A stretch of DNA of 64,000 nucleotides. Source: Sphingobium sp. AS12. GTDB taxonomy: Bacteria; Pseudomonadota; Alphaproteobacteria; Sphingomonadales; Sphingomonadaceae. The stretch spans positions 30,404 through 94,403 of the forward strand of contig NZ_JAHRGM010000017.1 in assembly GCF_019097845.1 (NCBI RefSeq), given 5' to 3'. Both the position numbers and the translations under genes were made by a program. The notes beneath the pieces are model-generated. The model was not told the DNA's origin and ran no database searches. It worked only from the letters and a program-made list of their open reading frames with translations. Of this stretch, positions 54,511 to 63,516 are shown one piece after another (position 1 is the stretch's first letter; each line of letters starts with the position of its first letter).

Positions 54511-56091
54511 TCAGGCGTCCTGCCCGCCCGGCGTGTGTGCGCCGGGCAGCGGTGGCACTGGCTGGGGCGGGATGCCCGCATCCAGTTCCGGCACATCGCT
54601 CACCCCGCGCCCGACATGGCTGCGGCTGCGGCTATAGGCGAAATAGACGATTAGGCCGACCGCGGCCCAGCCCACGAACATCAGCTTGGTTTCGACGCCC
54701 AAGCTCCAGAACAGATACATGCAGCCCAGGATCGCGATCGGCGCGGTGACCATGATCGCCGGGGTGCGGAAGGGCCGCCTGCGCGACGGATCGGTGCGGC
54801 GCAGCACCAGCACCGCGATCGACACGGCGGCGAAGGCAAACAGCGTGCCGGAATTGGAGATGTCCGCCAATATGCCGACCGGGAAGAAGGCCGCGAACAG
54901 CGCGACGAAGATGCCGGTCAGGATGGTGATGACATAGGGAGTCTTGTAGGTTGGATGGACCTTTGAGAACATCGCGGGCAACAGGCCATCGCGGCTCATG
55001 ACGAAGAAGATGCGGGTCTGGCCGAACATCATCATCAGGATGACCGACGGCAGGGCAAGACCGGCAGCCAGGCCGAGCAGATTGCCGATCTGGGGCCAGC
55101 CGATTTCACGCAGGGTCCAGGCCAGCGCTTCCTTCGAGCAGGTAACGGCTTCGGTGCCAGCAGCGGCCAGCGCCGCGCATTGTTGCGACAGAGCGGTCGA
55201 ACCAGGGGCAAGGGCGATGCCGCCGTCGGCGATCGGGATGCCGCCTGCCGTGACCGGCTGCGCGCCCACGGTGCCGATGACGCCAGCAGCCACGAGCATA
55301 TAGAAGATGGTACAGATGCCAAGCGATCCGATCAGGCCGATCGGCATATTACGCTGGGGATTTTTGGTTTCTTCGGCCGCGGTGGAAACGGCGTCAAAGC
55401 CGACATAGGCGAAGAAGATCGAGGCGGCGGCTGCAGAAATGCCCGAAAAGCCGAGCGGCGCGAAGGGCGTGAACTTTTCCATATTCATGACCGGCAAAGC
55501 CAGCACGATGAACAGGGTGAGCGCTGCAACCTTGATCAGCACCAGCACGGCATTGACCGACGCGCTTTCCTTGGTGCCGATCACCAACAGCCAGGTGACC
55601 AGACCGGCGATCAGCATCGCGGGCAGGTTGACCATGCCGCCATCAAACGGCCCCCGCGTCAGCAGATCGGGAATGTCGAGATGGAATGTATGCTCAATCA
55701 GGCCCACGACATAGCCGGACCAGCCGACCGATACTGCGCCCGCTGCGACGGCATATTCGAGGATCAGCGCCCATCCGACCATCCAGGCGATCAGTTCGCC
55801 CATCACCGCATAGCTATAGGTGTAAGCGGAGCCGGACACCGGGACCATCGCCGCCATTTCGGCATAGCAGAGCGCGGCCACGGCGCAGACGAACCCGGCG
55901 ATGACGAAGGCGAGCATCATGCCCGGCCCCGCCTTTTGCGCAGCTTCGGCGGTCAGCACGAAAATGCCGGTGCCGATGACGGCCCCAATGCCGAGCATGG
56001 TGAGCTGGAATGCGCCCAGCGAGCGATGCAGCGATTTCTTCTCTGCCGTCGCCAATATGGCGTCGAGAGATTTTACGCGCCCGAAAATCAT
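54511..56091 (-). CDS. APC-family amino-acid permease
   Basis: 526 residues, 12 to 14 membrane helices. Start LGAFQLTMLGIGAVIGTGIFVLT (pieces at about 26-48), AMVPVSGSAYTYSYAVMGEL and FFAYVGFDAVSTAAEETKNPQRNMP are those of the cationic/neutral amino-acid transporter group (YfnA, CAT-like). It is an inner-membrane importer. The segment between helices near 300-330 (CAALAAAGTEAVTCSKE) is a long external loop with two Cys, as in related proteins. Confidence 0.93.
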   Translation of the reverse strand: MIFGRVKSLDAILATAEKKSLHRSLGAFQLTMLGIGAVIGTGIFVLTAEAAQKAGPGMMLAFVIAGFVCAVAALCYAEMAAMVPVSGSAYTYSYAVMGELIAWMVGWALILEYAVAAGAVSVGWSGYVVGLIEHTFHLDIPDLLTRGPFDGGMVNLPAMLIAGLVTWLLVIGTKESASVNAVLVLIKVAALTLFIVLALPVMNMEKFTPFAPLGFSGISAAAASIFFAYVGFDAVSTAAEETKNPQRNMPIGLIGSLGICTIFYMLVAAGVIGTVGAQPVTAGGIPIADGGIALAPGSTALSQQCAALAAAGTEAVTCSKEALAWTLREIGWPQIGNLLGLAAGLALPSVILMMMFGQTRIFFVMSRDGLLPAMFSKVHPTYKTPYVITILTGIFVALFAAFFPVGILADISNSGTLFAFAAVSIAVLVLRRTDPSRRRPFRTPAIMVTAPIAILGCMYLFWSLGVETKLMFVGWAAVGLIVYFAYSRSRSHVGRGVSDVPELDAGIPPQPVPPLPGAHTPGGQDA

Positions 56092-56244
56092 GGATGGAAC
56101 CCTTTATCTTGCGATGTCTTGCCCCAGCGGCCGGATCACCCGCCCCCTTTTGCTATGGGAGCGGAGACTATCGCCTAATCGCGCGCGCGCAAGTATGTTG
56201 CGTCACCGCGACATGACCATCCAACGGTAAAGGCATAAGGAGCC

Positions 56245-57009
56245 ATGATGATCGACCTGCTGACAGCACCCAGCCTGCACGACGTCCCCCATGGTTTTGC
56301 GGGGCGACGCGGCGGGGTGTCGGTGGGCATATATGCCGGTCTGAATGTCGGCCTGGGGTCGCAGGATGATCGCGCGGCGGTGCTGCGAAACCGGGAATTG
56401 GCGCGCGACGCAGTGATGCCCGGCGCGCAGCTGGTGACGGTGCGTCAGGTCCATTCGCCCGACGTCGTGACGGTCGGCAGCGCAATAGCGGATGCCGATC
56501 GCCCTGCCGCCGACGCAATGGTGACGGATCGGCCGGGGCTGTTGCTGGGCATATTGACCGCCGACTGCGTGCCGGTGCTGTTTTCTGACACGGCGGCGGG
56601 CGTGGTGGGGGCAGCGCACGCGGGATGGAAGGGTGCGATTGGCAGGGTGACAGATCGGACGATTGTGGCGATGGAGGCGCTGGGGGCGCAGCGTGACCGC
56701 ATGGCTTGTGCGATCGGCCCCTGTATCGGCCGGGCTTCCTATGAAGTGACGCTGGATTTTGCCGAGCGGTTCGAGCGGGACGACGCGGATAATTCGCGCT
56801 TCTTCACCGCGGGCCGTCTGGGCCATGTACAGTTCGACATTGCCGCCTATGTCGCGTCACGCTTGGCGGCGGCGGGGGTCGGGCGGATTGATCTGCTGGA
56901 GGAGGACACCTATAGCCAGCCGGATCGCTTTTTCAGCTATCGCCGGTCCTGCCATCGCGGCGAGGCGAATTATGGGCGGCAGGTTTCGATGATTGGCCTG
57001 GGCGCGTGA
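56245..57009 (+). CDS. pgeF: Peptidoglycan editing factor PgeF (polyphenol oxidase-like)
   Basis: 254 residues of the DUF152/YfiH family. Metal and substrate motifs: HGFAGRRGGVSVGIYAGLNVG, VRQVHSPDVV with His, ILTADCVPVLFSD with Cys, GAAHAGWKGAI with His, and SYRRSCHRGEANYGRQ. PgeF corrects misincorporated amino acids in peptidoglycan precursors in E. coli; related proteins also have purine-nucleoside phosphorylase or laccase-like activity. ATG at 56248 is an alternative. The 250 bases after it hold an A/T-rich stretch without a gene. Confidence 0.93.
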   Translation: MMIDLLTAPSLHDVPHGFAGRRGGVSVGIYAGLNVGLGSQDDRAAVLRNRELARDAVMPGAQLVTVRQVHSPDVVTVGSAIADADRPAADAMVTDRPGLLLGILTADCVPVLFSDTAAGVVGAAHAGWKGAIGRVTDRTIVAMEALGAQRDRMACAIGPCIGRASYEVTLDFAERFERDDADNSRFFTAGRLGHVQFDIAAYVASRLAAAGVGRIDLLEEDTYSQPDRFFSYRRSCHRGEANYGRQVSMIGLGA

Positions 57010-57260
57010 TGATGGTGGGGGCGGGGATTCGTCGCTTGGCGCGACGCCGCCACCTGACTGTGCCGTAGAGGTGCAGTTGCCCAATATCGTCCGTGCGGTA
57101 AGCACATTTGTAATAAATTCTATTCTAGAAATGCAATATAATTTCGACATTCTGGGATAGGGTTTGCGTTAGAGCGGTTTTCGACCGTTATGTATCGTTG
57201 AAGGATTCCCATGGGGGCGTAATTTCTGATTCAGAGTCTGTGCTGGTAAAGGAGGCCAGC

Positions 57261-57991
57261 ATGGATTGGCCAACCTCTATCGATGGATTTACGCAAGCGG
57301 CTTCTGGCGGCGATCGATGCCGGGATGAGTTGTCGTGCTGCGGCGGCTCGGTTTGGTGTAGCGCCCTCGACAGCGATCCGTTGGCAGGATCAGCGGCGTA
57401 CGACCGGCAGCTTCGCTCCCAAGCCTCAGGGTGGCGATATGCCATCGCGCCGGATCGAGGAGCGGCAGGCTGAAATCCTCGCCATATGGGAAGCGCGCAA
57501 GGACATCTCGCTTGAAGAACTGCGGGCGACGTTGATCGATCTGGGTCTGTACGTCTCGGTGGCCGGGCTTCACCGCTTCTTCGTTCGTCACGGTATGACG
57601 CGCAAAAAAAGATTGGCCATGCGATCGAGCAGGACCGCCCCGATATCCTGAGCCAACGACAAGACTGGTTCGATGGCCGCTGCGCCAGGGACGAGCGCCT
57701 GCGGATGGGCTTCCCGCACGGCCACCGCAAGACGACCACGCTGGTTGCCGGGTTGCGCATGACCGGAATGGTCGCGTCATGGTGCTGGACGGCCCGATCA
57801 ACGGCGACTGGTTCGAAGCCTATGTCACCCATGTTCTCGTGCCCGAACTGCGACCGGGCGACGTCGTCATCATGGACAACCTGTCGAGCCACAAGCGCGC
57901 ATCGGTGCGCGAGCGGATCGAAGCGGAAGGTGCAACCTTGCGCTCCCTCCCGCCCTACAGCCCGGACTTCAACCCGATCGAGAAAGCATAG
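57261..57991 (+). pseudogene. IS630-family transposase remnant, frameshifted and truncated
   Basis: A good ribosome site (AAAGGAGG at 57248-57255) precedes the ATG at 57261, reading MDWPTSID; then a frameshift near 57283 leads to LRKRLLAAIDAGMSCRAAAARFGV, an IS630 helix-turn-helix. A second break is at the A7 run (57605-57611), a third near 57778, where the frame changes to [18 protein letters not shown]. About 90 bases with the first catalytic Asp are missing between DWFDG and [11 protein letters not shown]. The tail retains [10 protein letters not shown] and [14 protein letters not shown] and ends at 57991. Inactive. Confidence 0.85.
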
Positions 57992-58256
57992 GGGCAAAGG
58001 GCGGCATACCACGGATCGTCGCCACCGGCATGTGGGGCCGCGACGAGCGGGAAACGCTGCGCAAGCTCCATGAATGGAACCAGCCGATCCATCGGGTACG
58101 CGGTCGGATCGAGAGATCTTCGGGACGTGGAAGCGCTGCTACGGTCTGCGCCGGATGCGATGGCGAGGTCTCGCCAAAGCCACCGCCCAGGTCCACCTCA
58201 CCGCCATCGCCTACAACCTCAAGCGCACCATGAACATCCTCGCAGCCAGGGCGTGA
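57992..58256 (+). pseudogene. IS5-family transposase C-terminal fragment
   Basis: Directly after the IS630 tail. It encodes LRKLHEWNQPIHRVRGRIE then, after a one-base frame change near 58120, IFGTWKRCYGLRRMRWRGLAKATAQ and LTAIAYNLKRTMNILAARA with a stop at 58254. This is the conserved end of IS5-type DDE transposases. No N-terminal part is attached; a related N-terminal piece lies at 62357-62578. Confidence 0.75.
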
Positions 58257-58652
58257 AACCTCCCACTACTCTGATCAGAGCGGCGACGACGCAGCCCGAT
58301 CGCAATCCAAAATCGATAAAGGCAAAGTGTTTCAAGGATCTATAACCACCCGCGCACAGGTCTCATCAGACCCCAGCTACACCACCTCGTGGGACACGAT
58401 CTATTCTGCTGAAAAAAGGTGATTATCTAACGCACAGCTATGCTGGATCTGGACCATGCCAGAACGGATCGAAAAAATGCGATCAAGGCAGGAATAGCAT
58501 CAGAACTGCGGCGGCATGGCCTGTCAGGCAGAGTTAACGGCCCGTCCGACGCAGGGCAGACGACAGATGCCCAGATGACGGCGCGCTTCGCACTCGCCGT
58601 CAGCTGGACACCCGCAACAACCCTGAATTCAGCAAAGTCCCATCTAACAATT
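58257..58652. other. Non-coding stretch, with a short unassigned ORF on the minus strand
   Basis: About 400 bases between the IS5 fragment and the beta-helix gene. On the minus strand a 77-codon frame (58660-58427, GTG start overlapping the beta-helix stop as GTGA) encodes IEIVRWDFAEFRVVAGVQL and more, with no known domain. Its first 55 bases are shared with the repeat copy at 62146-62257. I do not claim it as a gene. Confidence 0.35.
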
Positions 58653-58712
58653 TCAATCACTTGGCGCTCGAAAGGTCAAGAAATCAGAGGTATTTGCGGG
58701 TGCCCAGCTGGG
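58601..58712 (-). repeat. 112-bp repeat, copy 1 (3' end of the beta-helix gene plus flank)
   Basis: Read on the minus strand, 101 of 112 bases match 62146-62257 on the plus strand. It spans the last 19 codons of the beta-helix gene (ANTSDFLTFRAPSD) and about 52 bases beyond its stop. Confidence 0.9.
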
Positions 58713-59939
58713 AAAGGGCAGTGCCTGAGGACGCGGCCCGGCGGAAATGGCGGGTCGCCCGCCGCCCCGGTTGTTCAGGAAGCGGATCGCCCCTGTCCCC
58801 TGCATGGAGCGCAACTTGCCCCTATTCTGGCTGAACTGATTGTCGGAAATCGCAATATCCGACGAATAAAGGGCCGTCGCCGCACGGGGGTAATTGCGGC
58901 CAAGCTCTATCACCGCGCCATAGCCCTGCGACACATCCAGATAATTGCCGCTGATTTCGGCGCGCTGGGCCGCCATGATGTTGACCGCGCGTTTGCCCAC
59001 GCGCTCGACGACATTGCCGGTCACGCGGACATTGCGCGCCTCAAACCCTTCATAGCCGGGGCGCGACGCCATGCGCGGGCTGGTCCAGCCACCCACCAGC
59101 ACGCCATCGGACATGATGTCGCTGATCATATTCCCGTCTATCAGTATCTGATCGCTGCCGCCCTTGACCGATATCGCCCCGGTCTGCGATTCCACCTTCG
59201 ACACGCTGTTTCGGGAAATCCGGCCATTGGTGATGCCCAGCAGGTCGATGCCTTCGTCGTAGCAATTGGTGATGACGTTGTCGGCGACGATGACATTGCT
59301 GCCGCCATTGATCTTCACGCCATCTTCCATCGGGTTGTCGATGACATTGCCATAGACCGCGATATTGTCGACGGTGTCGTGGTAATCATAGCCATTCTGG
59401 CTGAACTGGATGCCGTTATGGCCCCCGGTCACATGGAAGCCCTGCACCAGGACATTTTCAGTCCCCCCGCCCCCGATCGCCGCCCATTTGCCTTCGCGCG
59501 GTGCCACGATGCGGGCCGCCTGCGGGCCATCGGCCGACACCAGCCAGATCGGCGCATCGGGCGCGCCATTCACCTTCTTGGGGAAACGGACATTTTCATG
59601 ATAGGTGCCCGCCTTCACCATGATGGCCGTGCCGGGCCGGGCGATCATCACCGCATCGCCGATCCGGGCGAAGGGGTGGTCGCGGCTGCCGTCACCCGCC
59701 TCTGTCGACGCGTCAGCCGATACCCAGACAAAGCGCAGCGGCTTTGCCTTTCCGAACACCGCCGCATCCAGCCCGGCAGGCGGCAATGCCGGCAGGACGT
59801 CCGTATCCATGCGCAAATCCGCAATATCCTGCTGCGTGGCAAGCGCGCGCTCGCCCACTACGTTGAGATCGTTGGCCGATGCGACGTAAAGGCCGGTAAC
59901 AGCGGTCAAGACGATCCCTGCAATCGCAAAATGGTTCAT
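58653..59939 (-). CDS. Right-handed parallel beta-helix protein, exported
   Basis: 428 residues with an N-terminal signal or anchor (MNHFAIAGIVLTAVTGLYVA). After a 60-residue leader come PAGLDAAVFG and then beta-helix rungs with the usual pattern VLVQGFHVTGGHNGIQ, NIAVYGNVIDNPMEDGVKI, NVIVADNVITNCYDEGIDL and VRVTGNVVERVGKRAV (about 160-380). This resembles polysaccharide lyases or epimerases such as AlgG-like and DUF1565-type proteins. A catalytic residue set is not obvious. The divergent outer-membrane protein suggests a role in exopolysaccharide processing or export. Confidence 0.85.
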   Translation of the reverse strand: MNHFAIAGIVLTAVTGLYVASANDLNVVGERALATQQDIADLRMDTDVLPALPPAGLDAAVFGKAKPLRFVWVSADASTEAGDGSRDHPFARIGDAVMIARPGTAIMVKAGTYHENVRFPKKVNGAPDAPIWLVSADGPQAARIVAPREGKWAAIGGGGTENVLVQGFHVTGGHNGIQFSQNGYDYHDTVDNIAVYGNVIDNPMEDGVKINGGSNVIVADNVITNCYDEGIDLLGITNGRISRNSVSKVESQTGAISVKGGSDQILIDGNMISDIMSDGVLVGGWTSPRMASRPGYEGFEARNVRVTGNVVERVGKRAVNIMAAQRAEISGNYLDVSQGYGAVIELGRNYPRAATALYSSDIAISDNQFSQNRGKLRSMQGTGAIRFLNNRGGGRPAISAGPRPQALPFPSWAPANTSDFLTFRAPSD

Positions 59940-60089
59940 CGCTTCCCTCTTCGATTGCCAAACAGCGCGCAGTGCCTGTCAGGGCCAGCCGTATTTTGCA
60001 CAGAAAGGGCGATGATGCACGCGCCCTGCATTTTGATGGTTAACCGGAGATTTACAAGCATCAACTCTGGTGTATAGAGGCCGGTGGGC

Positions 60090-61391
60090 ATGATACGTCA
60101 AGCCGCTTGGGGGTTTCAATTGAAACATTACTTCTTGATCGTGGCGACAGCTACGGTCACGTCCATCCCCGTAACGGGTCATGCGCAACAAATTCCCGAC
60201 GATGTCGGTGTCGCGGCGCGTGTCCCTGACGAATTCAAGCCTATTGGCGGCCGGATAGGCAGCGTATTTGTTTATCCTGCCCTGACCTACGACCTGACCG
60301 GGACCGACAATGTCGTGGCATCGGACGCAGACCGCAGGGGCGACGCTTATGTGACCGTGGCGCCCCGCGTCACGATTGCCCGCAACAGCCAGCAATCGAA
60401 CCATGTGGTTCAGCTATTCAACGGCAATCGGTTTCATTTTGATTCAAAGGATGAGAATTTTTCGGAATTCGGCGTCCTGACACGCAACCGCTGGGGCGCG
60501 ATCGGCAGTAACAACATCCTGTTCGAAGCATCCGCCCAGCGTGAAGTGGATCAGCGCACGGGGCGCAACAATGTCACCCTGTCGCGATCGCCCGTCCATC
60601 ATGGACGTTTCGACGGCGAACTGGCCTATGCATTTTCCGCTGGCCAGTTCAGCTATCGCTTTGGCGTCCACGGAAGGCGCGTCGATTTCGCCGATGCCAG
60701 GAGCCGTACCGGCACCGTCATCGACCAGGATTTTCGCGACTATACGCAACTGGGTGGCAATGCCCAGCTTGGCTATCGCCTGCGCGAGGGGATCAACCTT
60801 GTCGGGCAGGTCGATTATGACCGCTTCTATTATGACGTTGGTCCGGGCGACACCGGCTTTCCATCGGGCCTGGCGCCCGACCGCAATTCCTATCGCCTCA
60901 AGGGTGAAATTGGCCTGGGCTTTGACATAAGAAAGCGTTTATATGGCGTTGCGACGATCGGCTATCTCACGCGCAATTATCGCAAGCAAATTCCGCAGCT
61001 CCGCGATATTAGCAGCCTGTCCTATAATATCAATCTGTTGTGGAATCCGACCGAATATCTGACGGTCCGGGTCAATGGCCTGCGCGACATACAGGAAACC
61101 GCCTCTCCGCTCGTCGCTGGCGACCAGTTCACGCGCGGCACGGTGGCTGTCGACTATGTGCCCACGCCAGCCGTGCTGATTACGGCCAGCGCCAACGCGG
61201 TCCATTATAATCCCGTCGGCGTGACCACCGGCAATGCGACGGAATATGGCGGCAGCCTGCTTGCGCGCTATCGCCTGAACCGCCAATGGTCCGTCGCCTC
61301 GCGGCTTTCCTATAATAGCCGCGACACCAACTCGCCGGTCGACAGCTTCGACGGCGTCTGGTTCAGCATGGGCGTCGTCATCACGCTGTAA
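60090..61391 (+). CDS. Outer-membrane beta-barrel protein (exopolysaccharide-locus type)
   Basis: 433 residues. Possible starts are GTG 60084, ATG 60090 and TTG 60120; the TTG would open a classic signal peptide (MKHYFLIVATATVTSIPVTG, cut after HAQ). The mature part is a beta-barrel (RIGSVFVYPALTYDLTGTDN, YVTVAPRVTIARNSQQ, ending DGVWFSMGVVITL), like the putative beta-barrel porin family PF10082 in exopolysaccharide clusters. A 16-base perfect palindrome GCCACCATATGGTGGC at 61397-61412 lies after the stop. The following 220 bases to the IS4 fragment have no gene. Confidence 0.8.
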   Translation: MIRQAAWGFQLKHYFLIVATATVTSIPVTGHAQQIPDDVGVAARVPDEFKPIGGRIGSVFVYPALTYDLTGTDNVVASDADRRGDAYVTVAPRVTIARNSQQSNHVVQLFNGNRFHFDSKDENFSEFGVLTRNRWGAIGSNNILFEASAQREVDQRTGRNNVTLSRSPVHHGRFDGELAYAFSAGQFSYRFGVHGRRVDFADARSRTGTVIDQDFRDYTQLGGNAQLGYRLREGINLVGQVDYDRFYYDVGPGDTGFPSGLAPDRNSYRLKGEIGLGFDIRKRLYGVATIGYLTRNYRKQIPQLRDISSLSYNINLLWNPTEYLTVRVNGLRDIQETASPLVAGDQFTRGTVAVDYVPTPAVLITASANAVHYNPVGVTTGNATEYGGSLLARYRLNRQWSVASRLSYNSRDTNSPVDSFDGVWFSMGVVITL

Positions 61392-61637
61392 ATGACGCCA
61401 CCATATGGTGGCCTGCGTGTATCCAGCCCGCTTAAAGCAGCGTGGGCTTCTCGCCCCGCTGCGTGTATCCGGCTGCTGGTCGCGCGCTCCGGCAGTTCAT
61501 CCGTATCGCTCCGGCGAGGCTTGCGATTACCCACAAGTATTTGAATCGCTTGCGTATCTCCGAGAGAAAATTGTTGAATTGGATGAATCTGTTGTGATTC
61601 ATTCACGAGCACCGTGATTGTGTTCGTGAGGTGCGCG

Positions 61638-62145
61638 ATGCAGGCCGAAAGCGAAAAGCTGCTGCCTTTGGGTGACCACTGGTCGCGCAGCGAGGTCGAT
61701 GAAACAGCTTTCAGAGATGCTCGTCTCGGGTGCCGGTTCGGCGATTTGCTTCGCCGCCTGAGCGACAGAATGGGAGGAACAATTCCTCTGGCCTGTCAGG
61801 ACTGGGCGAGCACCAAAGCCGCATATCGGTTCTATTCCAACCCAAAGGTCGAGGAAGGGGACATCCTTGCAGGCCATATCGAGGCGACGAAGGCGCGGTA
61901 TGCCGCATCTGACGGACCGATCTTGGTGCTTCAGGATACGACAGAGTTCACCTATCAGCGGCGGAACCCGCACGACATCGGTTTCACCAAAAGCGTCAAC
62001 AGTGGTCGCGACAAGAGTGGTCGGCTCCGACATCATGCGGTTTGCGGAATATTTATGCATTCCAGCCTCGTTGTCACGGATGAGGGACTGCCCCTCGGCC
62101 TGGCCGCGGTCAAATTCTGGAACCGCGATAAGTTCAAGGGTACTG
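61638..62145 (+). pseudogene. IS4-family (Tn5/IS50-like) transposase N-terminal fragment
   Basis: MQAESEKLLPLGDHW, then the Tn5-type DNA-binding segment SRSEVDETAFRDARLGCRFG, IPLACQDWASTKAAYRFYSN and the first catalytic motif LQDTTEFTY, followed by GLPLGLAAVKFWNRDKFKGT. It breaks off near 62145, so the second catalytic Asp and the Glu are missing. The remaining codons to 62201 are not transposase but the end of a beta-helix gene in another frame. Inactive remnant. Confidence 0.85.
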
Positions 62146-62257
62146 CCCAGCTGGATATCCGCAAATACCTCAGATTTCTTGAACTTTCGAACGCCAAGTA
62201 ATTGAAATTGTTAGATGGGATTTTGCTGGATTTAGGGTTGTTGCGGGTGTCCATCTG
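62146..62257 (+). pseudogene. 112-bp repeat, copy 2: 3' end of a lost beta-helix gene
   Basis: In the frame ending at TAA (62203-62205 region) it encodes SWISANTSDFLNFRTPSN, matching SWAPANTSDFLTFRAPSD at the end of the beta-helix protein at 58653. The match continues about 52 bases beyond the stop. The upstream part of this gene has been replaced by the IS4 fragment. Confidence 0.85.
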
Positions 62258-62283
62258 CTATTCCTCCAAGTTCAGGCACCAGA

Positions 62284-62578
62284 TCAGCACGGCAGCGTCA
62301 ATATGTGCTCGCCGTGACTGACTGATCTCAAGCTGCGCATACATGGGGCGGCGGCGACCGTCACAGCCTTTGATTTGAGCTGCGCGGTCACCGTTTCAAA
62401 CAGCGACCGATCAAGCTTCTGCGCGACCAGCAGCCGGCGATACCTGACGAAGGCGGTGCACTCGGGCGTCCCTTCGTTTGCGGAGAACCCACAGAAGCGG
62501 CGGAAGGAGGCTCGATCGTCGAGCGCCTCGGCCAGCTTCACGTCGGACAGGTCGTACCAGATCGACAAAAGCAGGGCT
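62284..62578 (-). pseudogene. IS5-family transposase N-terminal fragment
   Basis: On the minus strand: SIWYDLSDVKLAEALDDRAS, FRRFCGFSANEGTPECTAFV and RYRRLLVAQKLDRSLFETVTAQLKSKAVTV (in pieces), typical of IS5-type transposases. Homology ends near 62357; the rest is unrelated. Both ends are missing, and it abuts the IS21 element on the right. Confidence 0.75.
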
Positions 62579-62655
62579 TGTCAACGGGCACCGAAGATTC
62601 CGCAAAAGTGGGCATCTAAAATTCCCTAGTTTGGCGGGAGGGTTTGTGTCGGTGA

Positions 62656-63516
62656 TCAGCCGTGATGGAGATCGGGCTTTTCCTTTGCTGGCGGGCGGCC
62701 GCGCCGTTTCGGCAAGGGCGGTGGGTTGATGGACGGTGCAGCACGCGCATGCTCGGGCAGCAGGTCGGCGTGCTGCCGCATGCGATAGCTGGAGCCCTCG
62801 ATCTGGATGACCACAGCGTGGTGAAGAAGGCGGTCGAGCAGCGCGGTGGCCACCACCGGATCGCCAAAGACATCACCCCATTCGGCGAAGCCGCGGTTTG
62901 ACGTCAGGATCATGGCACCCTTTTCATATCGGGCGTTGACGAGCTGGAAGAAGAGATTGCCGCCCCCAGGCGTGACGGGAAGATACCCGATCTCATCGAC
63001 GACGAGCAGGGAGGATCGGCATAGGAAGCGGATCCTCTCGCGCAGCGTGCCCTCGCGTTCAGCCTTGGTCAGTGAAGCGATCAGATCGGCGAGCGGGATA
63101 AAGTAGACGCTCTTGCCCGCCTTCACGGCCTCGACAGCAAGGGCCGTGGCGATATGGCTTTTCCCGGTACCGGGCGGACCCAGCAGATGCACCACCTCGG
63201 CCCGGTTGATAAAATCCAGGCCAGCGAGCGCCAGGATGCGGTTCCGGTCGAGAGATGGCTGGAAGGAGAAGTCATATCCGTCCAGCGTCTTGATGATCGG
63301 CAGCCTTGCCATGCGCAGGGCTGCCTTGATCCTGCGGTTCTCCCGGAGCGACAGTTCTTCGTTCAGCAATATGTCGATGGCCTCGATGCCATCGATTTTG
63401 CCCTGCTCTATGCCGCGCAGGGTGGCGTCGAGCATCTCCAGGGCGCGTGGCATTTTGAGATGGACCAGGCTGCGGCGGATATTATCGACGCGGGATGCGG
63501 CACCCCCATGGTTCAT
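62656..63516 (-). CDS. istB: IS21 helper ATPase IstB
   Basis: 286 residues of the DnaC/DnaA-related AAA+ group. Walker A is GPPGTGKS (113-120), Walker B LLVVDEIGYLP, and LTSNRGFAEWGDVFGDPVVATALLDRLLHHA is the usual sensor region (pieces). The C-terminus is a Pro/Lys-rich tail. It assists IstA in target selection. Its start overlaps the istA stop (ATGA at 63513-63516). It looks intact, so the element may still be mobile. Confidence 0.93.
   Translation of the reverse strand: MNHGGAASRVDNIRRSLVHLKMPRALEMLDATLRGIEQGKIDGIEAIDILLNEELSLRENRRIKAALRMARLPIIKTLDGYDFSFQPSLDRNRILALAGLDFINRAEVVHLLGPPGTGKSHIATALAVEAVKAGKSVYFIPLADLIASLTKAEREGTLRERIRFLCRSSLLVVDEIGYLPVTPGGGNLFFQLVNARYEKGAMILTSNRGFAEWGDVFGDPVVATALLDRLLHHAVVIQIEGSSYRMRQHADLLPEHARAAPSINPPPLPKRRGRPPAKEKPDLHHG

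Noticed and set aside
58440..60077. 545-codon frame antisense to the beta-helix gene
   Set aside because: No domain pattern, and it crosses a repeat and a gene end; the opposite strand has a signal peptide and clear beta-helix rungs.
62146..62205. Last residues of the IS4 frame (LDIRKYLRFLELSNAK)
   Set aside because: These codons are the end of a beta-helix gene read in the wrong frame, so they do not belong to the transposase.
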